This document shows, one piece after another, positions 1 through 5,335 of a stretch of 5,335 bases of DNA; positions within the stretch are counted from its first letter, which is position 1; each line of letters starts with the position of its first letter. The translations under genes and the position numbers were made by a program. The notes beneath the pieces were generated by a model. That model was not told where the DNA came from. It worked only from the letters and a program-made list of their open reading frames with translations, and made no database searches. Source of the stretch: Candidatus Izemoplasma sp. Its GTDB lineage: Bacteria; Bacillota_I; Bacilli_A; Izemoplasmatales; Izemoplasmataceae. The stretch is taken from assembly GCA_007123975.1 (NCBI GenBank), contig SLFZ01000097.1, forward strand, positions 1 through 5,335. The letters are read 5' to 3'.

Positions 1-389
1 GCCACATCGGCGATGCCTTCGGGCACCTCAATGGCGCGAAGGGTCGCTTGTTCGATGGCCTTGGCGCGCTTTTTCTTCTCGGCGTCCGTTTCTTTGGGCA
101 TCTTAAAGGCGTGCATGATGTCGTTAAAGGCATCGGTGTCGCGGTCGGTGAGATCAAGGAGCTTCCCGCTGTAGCCTTTCAAGCGCTCATGGATGTCGAT
201 GAACTCGCGTTGTGTGGCTTCATCGAGTTTTTGGAACTTTTTCTTCGGAATGGTCAAATGCCCAAGCATCCGAAGCAGGCCGTTGCCCATCGCCGCGGCG
301 ACGGCGCTGACCGACCCGCCGCCGGGGGCGGGTGAGGCGGAATCGACTTCGCGAATGAACTCGCGGACGGTGTGATCAATCAGTTTCAT
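1..389 (-). CDS. fchA: Formimidoyltetrahydrofolate cyclodeaminase (FTCD C-domain family), N-terminal part, 3' end outside window
   Basis: Expected to convert 5-formimino-THF to 5,10-methenyl-THF with release of ammonia, the last step of the pathway; cytoplasmic. From the ATG at 387-389 the frame runs open to the left edge: 129 complete codons of a family usually near 200 residues. The product starts MKLIDHTVREF. It contains the glycine-rich PAPGGGSVSA (20-29) typical of the cyclodeaminase/cyclohydrolase family, then DRDTDAFNDI (82-91), KMPKET (96-101) and AIEVPEGIADV (119-129), all characteristic of the helical FTCD C-domain. The start is supported by GGGAGGG 8 nt upstream and by the family N-terminus; it lies inside the end of hutI (14-nt overlap, different frame). 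Homologues named FchA in methylotrophs act as methenyl-THF cyclohydrolases, so that activity is an alternative or addition. The hut context favours the cyclodeaminase. Confidence 0.93.
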   Translation of the reverse strand, partial: MKLIDHTVREFIREVDSASPAPGGGSVSAVAAAMGNGLLRMLGHLTIPKKKFQKLDEATQREFIDIHERLKGYSGKLLDLTDRDTDAFNDIMHAFKMPKETDAEKKKRAKAIEQATLRAIEVPEGIADV

Positions 390-1659
390 GGTTGGTTCCC
401 TCCCATATGGGTTGTTGGTTTTGAATGACAAGACGGCCGTTTTTGTAGACGTCTTGGGTGTGGTTGATGGCGAAATGGTAAAGCACGTATGGCCAGTTAG
501 GCGCGTCGAAGATGACGAAGTCCGCCTGTAAGCCCGGGGCGATACGCCCGACCCTGTCGGCGCGGTCAATCGACCACGCGGCGTTGTGGGTGGCGGCGGT
601 TAAGATTTCATTCGGGCTGAGGCGTAAGTGAATGGCGGCTAAGTTAAGCGCAAACTGGTAGTTTTCACTGGGGCTGCTTCCGGGGTTGTAGTCGCTTGAT
701 ATCGCGACCGCGAGGTTTCGCTCGATCATCGTGCGAACCGGTGCGTACTCGCTTCGCAAGTTAAACGAGGTGCTCGGCAAGACGTTGGCGATGGTGTCGT
801 GGGTGGCGAGGGCACGCAGGCCATCGTCATCAATCGCCATCAAGTGATCGGCGCTATAGGCACCGAGTTCGGCCGCAAGCGGCGTGCCGCCTAGGGCAAC
901 GACCTCATCGGCGTGTATCTTCAGCTTAAAGCCTTGCGCCTGTGCCGCTTCAAGCATCCGGCGGCTCTCCTCGACGCTAAACGCTCCGTCCTCACAGAAG
1001 ATATCGACAAATTCCGCGAGGCTTTTTTCTTTGACCTCTGGCAAGATGGCGATGATGGCGTCTAAAAATACGTCTCGATTGCCTTCGTAGGCTTTGGGAA
1101 GCGCGTGCGCGCCTAGAAAGGTTGACACGATGTCGACGGGATGGTTTTCATCAAGCTGTTTTTGGACCGTGAGTTGTTTAATTTCGGTGTCGCGTTCAAG
1201 GCCATAGCCGCTTTTTCCCTCGACTGTGGTGACGCCAAAGGCAAGCATTTTATCCAGGCTCTTTTTGGACTGGGCATAAAGCACATCATCCTGCATCTCA
1301 CGGGTCATTTTGACCGAGGCGTGGATGCCGCCGCCGCTTTTTAAGATGTCGAGGTAAGGCACGCCACGCATCTTTTGTTCGAACTCGAACTCGCGGCTTC
1401 CGCCGTGCACGACGTGGGTGTGTGAATCGACGAGGCCTGGTGTGACAAGCTTTCCTCCCGCGTCGACGACGCGGGTGCGCTCGTCGATGAAGGCTTTGCC
1501 TTGGCCTTTTCCATGCGCTAAGAAGCGCCCGTCTTTAACGGCGAGGTAGGCGTTTTCGATCTCGATAATCTTATCCATCGCTTTTCCGCGAATCGGATGG
1601 GTCACATCGGGCGGGGTGATGAGCACGCCGATGTTGTGGACGAGCAGATCGGCTTTCAT
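376..1659 (-). CDS. hutI: Imidazolonepropionase
   Basis: Hydrolyses 4-imidazolone-5-propionate to N-formimino-L-glutamate; a cytoplasmic, metal-dependent enzyme of the amidohydrolase superfamily. The 427-residue product is full length (Bacillus HutI is about 421). Expected catalytic elements are present: the metal-binding HxH pair His80/His82 in LVDSHTHVVHGGSRE (77-91), GGGIHASV (109-116), KSGYGLE (149-155), STFLGAHALP (179-188) with His185, metal ligand His249 and Glu252 in KIHADE (247-252), His272 in SADHL (269-273), and metal ligand Asp323 in SSDYNPGSSP (321-330). The C-terminal GRIAPGLQADFVIFD (371-385) is the closing beta-strand segment common to amidohydrolases. The ATG at 1657-1659 is 2 nt after the ftcD stop and has only a weak GGAA ribosome site, so reinitiation by ribosomes finishing ftcD is plausible. 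Its last 14 nt overlap the start of fchA in another frame. No key residue appears lost. Confidence 0.97.
   Translation of the reverse strand: MKADLLVHNIGVLITPPDVTHPIRGKAMDKIIEIENAYLAVKDGRFLAHGKGQGKAFIDERTRVVDAGGKLVTPGLVDSHTHVVHGGSREFEFEQKMRGVPYLDILKSGGGIHASVKMTREMQDDVLYAQSKKSLDKMLAFGVTTVEGKSGYGLERDTEIKQLTVQKQLDENHPVDIVSTFLGAHALPKAYEGNRDVFLDAIIAILPEVKEKSLAEFVDIFCEDGAFSVEESRRMLEAAQAQGFKLKIHADEVVALGGTPLAAELGAYSADHLMAIDDDGLRALATHDTIANVLPSTSFNLRSEYAPVRTMIERNLAVAISSDYNPGSSPSENYQFALNLAAIHLRLSPNEILTAATHNAAWSIDRADRVGRIAPGLQADFVIFDAPNWPYVLYHFAINHTQDVYKNGRLVIQNQQPIWEGTNHETD
398..404 (-). promoter_or_regulatory. Ribosome binding site of fchA, inside the hutI 3' end
   Basis: GGGAGGG (minus strand) lies 8 nt before the fchA ATG and within the hutI codons for Trp-Glu-Gly near its C-terminus. 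It is a strong site and supports the fchA start at 389, despite the 14-nt overlap with hutI. Confidence 0.85.
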
Positions 1660-1661
1660 GG

Positions 1662-2627
1662 TTATTCCACGTTCGCTTCGATGATTTTTTTGGCCTCGAA
1701 ATCGCGGAACTTCAAGTGTTTTTTCGCCAGTTCAACAAGCCCGTCGACGTCGAGTTCCTCATCCAATGTTTCGCCGCTGACGGCGGCGTAGTACTTGAGC
1801 GAACGCACGATGGTGTCTTGAGGAACCAAGCCGACGATTTCAGCGCTTGGAACGTCGACGTGGTAGCGCTTGGCTTCCATGCGGACGGTTTCGAAGATAC
1901 GGTAAATGGGGTTTTGTTTGTAGTTGAGGATGTTCATCGTGACTTGGACGTGGTTGCGTTCTTCTAAGAAGACCGGGCCGGCTTGAATGTGTTTGAATCC
2001 GCCGCTTGAGCCACGGATGGCGCGGGCGATTTTCTTCGCGACCTCAATGTCGTCGGTGGCGAGGTCGATGTTGTAGGCGATGAGCGGTAAACGAGCGCCT
2101 ACCGCGGTCGCGCCGGCGGTCGGGTGGGTTGAGGGCTTGCCGTAGTCGGGGTGCCACTTGGGATCGCGAATCTTTTCAATCATGCCTTCGTATTCGCCTT
2201 TGCGGATGGTAGGCAGCTTCTTGCGGCCTTTTTGGACCGCGGCTTCGGCGTACGTAAAGATGGGAATCTCAAGGCGTTCGGCAATGTCTTTGGCAAGGCG
2301 ATGGGCAATGTCGACGCATTCGTCCATCGTGATGCCGTCAATGGGGATGAAGGGCACGACGTCGATGGCGCCCATGCGGGGGTGCTCGCCTTGTTGTTGG
2401 TTCATGTCGATGGTGTCGCGGGCGATGGCCATGAACTCAAGCAGCGGTTCAAGCATGGCCTCGGGGTCACCAAGCAGCGTGACGACGGTGCGGTTATAGT
2501 CTTTGTCGGGCTCATAGCTTACGAGTTTAAAGCCTTCGCGGTTTTTAAGCGGTTCGACGATTTTCTCGACAGCCTCGAGGTCTCGTCCTTCGGAAAAGTT
2601 CGGTACACATTGTACGATGCGTTTCAT
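1662..2627 (-). CDS. ftcD: Glutamate formimidoyltransferase, stand-alone
   Basis: Transfers the formimino group of N-formimino-L-glutamate to tetrahydrofolate, giving glutamate and 5-formimino-THF; cytoplasmic. The protein has 321 residues, about the size of the transferase part of mammalian FTCD (roughly the first 326 residues), so both transferase subdomains should be present and no cyclodeaminase domain is attached. Visible motifs are VPNFSEGR (8-15), DYNRTVVTLLG (43-53), QQGEHPRMGAIDVVPFIP (78-95), WHPDYG (158-163), HPTAGATAVGAR (168-179), HVQVTMN (226-232) and AEIVGLVP (262-269). His82 falls at the position reported as catalytic in the mammalian enzyme. The partner cyclodeaminase is encoded by fchA, with hutI between them. 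The start ATG at 2625-2627 has AAGGGAGG 8 nt upstream, within the last codons of hutU, and is 1 nt from the hutU stop, so translation is probably coupled. The stop is 2 nt before hutI. Confidence 0.97.
   Translation of the reverse strand: MKRIVQCVPNFSEGRDLEAVEKIVEPLKNREGFKLVSYEPDKDYNRTVVTLLGDPEAMLEPLLEFMAIARDTIDMNQQQGEHPRMGAIDVVPFIPIDGITMDECVDIAHRLAKDIAERLEIPIFTYAEAAVQKGRKKLPTIRKGEYEGMIEKIRDPKWHPDYGKPSTHPTAGATAVGARLPLIAYNIDLATDDIEVAKKIARAIRGSSGGFKHIQAGPVFLEERNHVQVTMNILNYKQNPIYRIFETVRMEAKRYHVDVPSAEIVGLVPQDTIVRSLKYYAAVSGETLDEELDVDGLVELAKKHLKFRDFEAKKIIEANVE
1666..1668 (-). promoter_or_regulatory. Weak ribosome binding site of hutI, within the last ftcD codons
   Basis: The only Shine-Dalgarno-like bases before the hutI ATG are GGA (in GTGGAATAACC), 6 nt upstream and overlapping the last ftcD codons. 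This is much weaker than at the other three starts in the window. With the ftcD stop just 2 nt away, hutI translation probably depends on coupling to ftcD. Confidence 0.4.
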
Positions 2628-2628
2628 G

Positions 2629-4650
2629 TTAGTTTCCTCCCTTAATGTATTTCGAGGCGACCAACGCTTCTAATGCTTTGCAATCGCTCGCGTGGGGAAG
2701 CGTGATGCGCCCTTCGTGGTTTTGGTTAAAGGTGTCGCTGGCCTCAACGGCGTGGGGGTTTTGCGCCCAGGCGCGGCGTGCGACGCCAGCCATGACGTCC
2801 CACATCATCGCTTTTTTGAGGATTTCATCGGTCTCGTGAGACCCATCGAGGACCATGCCATAGCCGCCGTTGATGGCTTTGGATACACCGACGCCACCGC
2901 CGTTATGCAGCGCGACGAGGCTCATGCCGCGGGCGGCGTTGCCGGCGAAGACATGCGTGGCCATCTCGCTCATGACGTTGGAGCCGTCTTTGATGTTTGA
3001 GGTTTCTCTAAACGGGGAATCGGTGCCGCCGGTGTCGTGGTGGTCGCGTCCGAGCATAATCGGGCCAACCTCACCGTCGCGCACCATTTGGTTGAAGCGA
3101 AGCGCGATGCGCGTGCGACCCCAGGCATCTTGGTAGAGAATGCGTGCCTTGGTGCCGACGACCATTTTGTTCTTCTTGGCGTTTTTAATCCACAGGTAGT
3201 TATCGCGGTCTTGAAAACGCCGCGTTGGATCGATGGCATCCATCGCCGCTCGGTCGGTTTTATCGAGATCGGCTTCCTTACCAGACAAGCAAACCCAGCG
3301 GAATGGGCCGTACCCGTAATCAAACAAGACAGGGCCCATGATGTCTTCAACGTAGCTAGGCCAGATGAATCCGTCGAGGTCGTTTTGCTTGTTTTTGCAG
3401 ATGCTGGTGACCCCGGCGTCGTAGACAGCCTTCATAAAGGCGTTTCCGTAGTCGAAGAAATAGGTGCCGGCCTCGGTCAGGGTTTTGATGGCCTCATAAT
3501 GTACGACCAAGCCTTCATCAACGCGTTTTTTAAAGGTCTCGTGGTCTTCTTTTAAAAGCCGTGTGCGTTCCTCAAACGATAAACCATACGGTGTGTAGCC
3601 GCCGTCGTAGACGTTATGGCAGCTTGTTTGGTCGCTGAGCAAGTCGATGTGGATGTTGTGTTTGGCGGCGTAGACGAGCAAGTCGACAACGTTTCCGTGG
3701 TAGGCGAGGCTTGCGCCTTCTCTTTTTTCCTTGCATGCAAGGGCGCGTGCGTAAGCCGTTTCCGGGTCGTCCAATACCTCGTCAATCCAGCCTTGTTCAT
3801 GACGGGTGTCGATGCGTGATCGGTCGACTTCGGCGATCAAGCCGACGCCGCCAGCGATCTTCGTCGCCTTGCCTTGAGCACCGCTCATCCCGCCGAGTCC
3901 GCTTGAGACGAAAAGCGTACCGGCAAGGTCTTTGTCGTTGGCGATGCCGAGTTTGGAACGCCCGGCGTTCAGCAAGGTTGAATAAGTTCCATGAACGATG
4001 CCTTGTGGGCCGATGTACATCCAGCCGCCTGCGGTCATCTGGCCGTAGTTGGCCACGCCGAGGCTTGCGGCGCGGTTAAAGTTGGTCGGGTCGTCGTACA
4101 TGCCGACCATCAACCCATTCGTCAACATCACCCGTGGCGCGTTTGGTGGTGATTGAAAGACACCCAAGGGATGCCCGCTCATGATGACAAGCGTTTCGTC
4201 GTTTTCGAGTCCTTGTAGGTATTTTTTAACGAGTTGGTATTGCATCCAGTTTTGGAAAACGGCACCGGATTCGCCATAAGTGATGAGTTCGTATGGGTAA
4301 AGCGCGATGTCGAAATCGAGGTTGTTGTCGATCATCACTTGGAAGGCTTTGCCTTCGAGGGTTTTACCAGGATACTCGTGCACCGGCAAGCCGCGAATGC
4401 GGCCTTTGGGCCGAAAGCGGTATCCGTAGATGCGGCCGTAGGTTAAAAGCTCATCCAAAAACTCGTCTGCGAGCGTGTCTTGCCATTGTTTGGGGATGTA
4501 GCGAAGGGCATTTTGGAGGGCTTGCACGGTTTCTGCTTCGGTTAGGGTAAACGCACGTTTAGGTGCGCGACGGATGCCGGCTTCAAACGTGCAGGGTTCG
4601 GGGAGGGCATCAAAGATTTCGTCTAGGGTAACCCGTTGGTTGAGTGTCAT
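2629..4650 (-). CDS. hutU: Urocanate hydratase (urocanase), long UROC1-like form
   Basis: Adds water to urocanate to give 4-imidazolone-5-propionate, using tightly bound NAD+ as an electrophile; cytoplasmic. The 673-residue product is complete, ATG to TAA. It is clearly longer than the roughly 550-residue enzymes of Bacillus and Pseudomonas and close to the animal UROC1 length (about 676). Motifs in order are TYGESG (124-129), YGQMTAGGWMYIGPQGIVHG (202-221), the glycine-rich NAD-region SSGLGGMSGAQ (249-259), YHGNVVDL (317-324), DQTSCHN (340-346), GPFRWVC (448-454), RDHHDTGGTDSPFRET (535-550) and LHNGGGVG (581-588). An N-terminal part of about 90 residues precedes the core. The region matching the classical FQGLPxRICW signature reads VVGTKARILY (497-506), so the signature Cys is Leu, as I recall for human UROC1. 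The start is set by AAGGAG 7 nt upstream, across the hutH stop. The ftcD ATG lies 1 nt after its stop. Confidence 0.97.
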   Translation of the reverse strand: MTLNQRVTLDEIFDALPEPCTFEAGIRRAPKRAFTLTEAETVQALQNALRYIPKQWQDTLADEFLDELLTYGRIYGYRFRPKGRIRGLPVHEYPGKTLEGKAFQVMIDNNLDFDIALYPYELITYGESGAVFQNWMQYQLVKKYLQGLENDETLVIMSGHPLGVFQSPPNAPRVMLTNGLMVGMYDDPTNFNRAASLGVANYGQMTAGGWMYIGPQGIVHGTYSTLLNAGRSKLGIANDKDLAGTLFVSSGLGGMSGAQGKATKIAGGVGLIAEVDRSRIDTRHEQGWIDEVLDDPETAYARALACKEKREGASLAYHGNVVDLLVYAAKHNIHIDLLSDQTSCHNVYDGGYTPYGLSFEERTRLLKEDHETFKKRVDEGLVVHYEAIKTLTEAGTYFFDYGNAFMKAVYDAGVTSICKNKQNDLDGFIWPSYVEDIMGPVLFDYGYGPFRWVCLSGKEADLDKTDRAAMDAIDPTRRFQDRDNYLWIKNAKKNKMVVGTKARILYQDAWGRTRIALRFNQMVRDGEVGPIMLGRDHHDTGGTDSPFRETSNIKDGSNVMSEMATHVFAGNAARGMSLVALHNGGGVGVSKAINGGYGMVLDGSHETDEILKKAMMWDVMAGVARRAWAQNPHAVEASDTFNQNHEGRITLPHASDCKALEALVASKYIKGGN
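2636..2643 (-). promoter_or_regulatory. Ribosome binding site of ftcD, inside the hutU 3' end
   Basis: AAGGGAGG (minus strand) lies 8 nt before the ftcD ATG. It is formed by the codons for the last Lys-Gly-Gly of HutU, immediately ahead of the final Asn codon and TAA. This strong site supports the ftcD start at 2627 and ties its translation to passage of ribosomes through the end of hutU. Confidence 0.87.
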
Positions 4651-4657
4651 CGAATCG

Positions 4658-4664
4658 CTCCTTA
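4658..4664 (-). promoter_or_regulatory. Ribosome binding site of hutU, overlapping the hutH stop
   Basis: On the minus strand the sequence TAAGGAG lies 7 nt before the hutU ATG. Its first three bases are the hutH stop codon, so terminating hutH ribosomes arrive directly at the hutU Shine-Dalgarno. This fixes the hutU start at 4650. Confidence 0.85.
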
Positions 4665-5335
4665 TATCTCGCGGCGTGTAATCATCTCGATGCTCGCTTC
4701 GATTAGCGGACGCATGATGCGATCTTTGTCGACGAAGGGGACGTGCTTCCGCACGGCATCGTAGGTGCTTTTGTTGGCGGGTGATAAGCCTATGCTTCCT
4801 CTGAAATCAAGGGCTTGCGCCGCGGTCATGAGTTCCATTGCTAGGACTTCCTTGGTGTGGGTGACGATTTGCATCGCTTGGCGGGCGGCGATGGTGCCCA
4901 TCGAAACATGGTCTTCTTGGTTGCCGCTTGAGGGGATTGAGTCGACGCTTGCCGGGTGGGCAAGCGACTTGTTTTCGCTGACAAGCGACGCCGCCGCGTA
5001 CTGTACAATCATGAAGCCTGAATGCAACCCTTTTTCTTGAACCAAAAACGGGGGAAGCCCTTCGTTTAGGTGCGGATTGACTATGCGTTCGAGCCGTCGT
5101 TCGCTGATGTTGGCAAGTTCTGCCATCGCCACGGCAAGGTAGTCGGCGACCAAGGCAATTGGCTGTCCATGGAAGTTGCCGGCGCTGATTGCCTCACCAT
5201 CATCCAACACCACCGGGTTATCGGTGACGGCGTTCATCTCACGTTCGACGACCACGCGCACGTGTTTAAGCGCATCCCATGTCGCGCCGTGCACTTGCGG
5301 GGTGCAGCGAAGCGCGTAGGCATCTTGGACACGGA
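4662..5335 (-). CDS. hutH: Histidine ammonia-lyase (histidase), C-terminal part, 5' end outside window
   Basis: Catalyses the first step of histidine breakdown, non-oxidative removal of ammonia to give trans-urocanate, as a cytoplasmic (typically tetrameric) enzyme. The frame is open from the right edge to a TAA at 4662-4664, giving 223 complete codons of a family usually a little over 500 residues. Visible family motifs, numbered in this fragment, are LRCTPQVHG (8-16), AVTDNP (35-40), GNFHGQP (52-58), HSGFM (104-108) and SGNQEDHVSMG (136-146); the Glu of the last motif is an active-site residue in histidases. A GTG at 5292-5294 is not the start: it is the Val of the conserved PQVHG motif, and the homology continues upstream to the edge. 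The Ala-Ser-Gly triplet that forms the MIO cofactor is expected in the missing N-terminal half, so activity cannot be judged here. It is the first gene seen in the operon, 11 nt ahead of hutU. The related phenylalanine and tyrosine ammonia-lyases are unlikely given the hut context. Confidence 0.97.
   Translation of the reverse strand, partial: RVQDAYALRCTPQVHGATWDALKHVRVVVEREMNAVTDNPVVLDDGEAISAGNFHGQPIALVADYLAVAMAELANISERRLERIVNPHLNEGLPPFLVQEKGLHSGFMIVQYAAASLVSENKSLAHPASVDSIPSSGNQEDHVSMGTIAARQAMQIVTHTKEVLAMELMTAAQALDFRGSIGLSPANKSTYDAVRKHVPFVDKDRIMRPLIEASIEMITRREI

Noticed and set aside
314..333. 7-bp inverted repeat ACCCGCC / GGCGGGT with 6-nt loop in fchA, considered as a terminator or regulatory hairpin
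   Set aside because: It falls on the codons for the conserved PAPGGGS motif, where Pro and Gly codons naturally give C- and G-runs, and it has no U-tract.
2151..2645. 164-codon plus-strand open frame opposite ftcD
   Set aside because: It is wholly antisense to conserved ftcD, with low-complexity Val/Asp/Gly/Phe-rich translation typical of shadow frames. The same applies to the plus-strand frames at 48-335, 1716-1967 and 3711-4079.
3037..3555. 172-codon plus-strand open frame opposite hutU
   Set aside because: It is antisense to a complete, well-conserved urocanase; its translation shows no recognisable domain and it has no convincing ribosome site. It is a by-product of biased codon use on the minus strand.
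4651..4661. Possible promoter or regulator site between hutH and hutU
   Set aside because: The gap is only 11 nt and is taken up by the hutU ribosome site and its spacer; no room for a regulatory region.
1132..4946. Excess of the palindrome GTCGAC (nine copies, e.g. 1132, 1462, 1743, 1854, 2310, 3682, 3823, 4728, 4941), considered as a possible protein-binding or uptake motif
   Set aside because: All nine copies are in the same codon phase on the minus strand and encode Val-Asp as GTC GAC, in four different genes. Codon preference explains them.
5292..5294. GTG as a start codon for a short hutH (210 residues)
   Set aside because: The GTG encodes Val within the conserved RCTPQVHG motif, and the family homology continues upstream to the window edge. 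The gene is cut by the window, not truncated.

Overview
The window is a solid run of five minus-strand genes that together form a complete histidine-degradation (hut) operon, cut at both ends. In the direction of transcription (right to left) the order is hutH (C-terminal part only), hutU, ftcD, hutI and fchA (N-terminal part only). Together they encode the FTCD-type route from histidine to glutamate. HutH deaminates histidine to urocanate, and HutU hydrates urocanate to imidazolonepropionate. HutI opens the ring to formiminoglutamate. FtcD moves the formimino group to tetrahydrofolate and releases glutamate. FchA deaminates 5-formimino-THF to 5,10-methenyl-THF and ammonia. The products are therefore glutamate, ammonia and a one-carbon unit on folate, with no HutF or HutG in view.

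Layout: 1-389 fchA (its 3' end lies beyond the left edge); 376-1659 hutI; 1662-2627 ftcD; 2629-4650 hutU; 4662-5335 hutH (its 5' end, including the MIO cofactor motif, lies beyond the right edge). The junctions are very tight: +11 nt (hutH/hutU), +1 nt (hutU/ftcD), +2 nt (ftcD/hutI) and a 14-nt overlap (hutI/fchA). Shine-Dalgarno sequences lie inside the preceding gene or across its stop codon. No stretch over 11 nt is non-coding. No promoter, operator, terminator, RNA gene, mobile element or CRISPR array is visible. The operon promoter must be to the right of hutH and any terminator to the left of fchA.

Organism: strong purine-rich ribosome sites (AAGGAG, AAGGGAGG, GGGAGGG), separate ftcD and fchA genes and a long, UROC1-like urocanase suggest a bacterium, perhaps an anaerobic amino-acid fermenter of the Bacillota or a group with similar hut genes (spirochaetes, Fusobacteria). 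Base composition looks moderately GC-rich by eye. Taxonomy below this level cannot be judged from the window.

This is a metabolic operon of known families. I found no sign of an undescribed system. The points most worth a second look are the long-form urocanase with a changed signature motif, the formiminotransferase and cyclodeaminase genes separated by hutI, and the translational-coupling architecture of the junctions.
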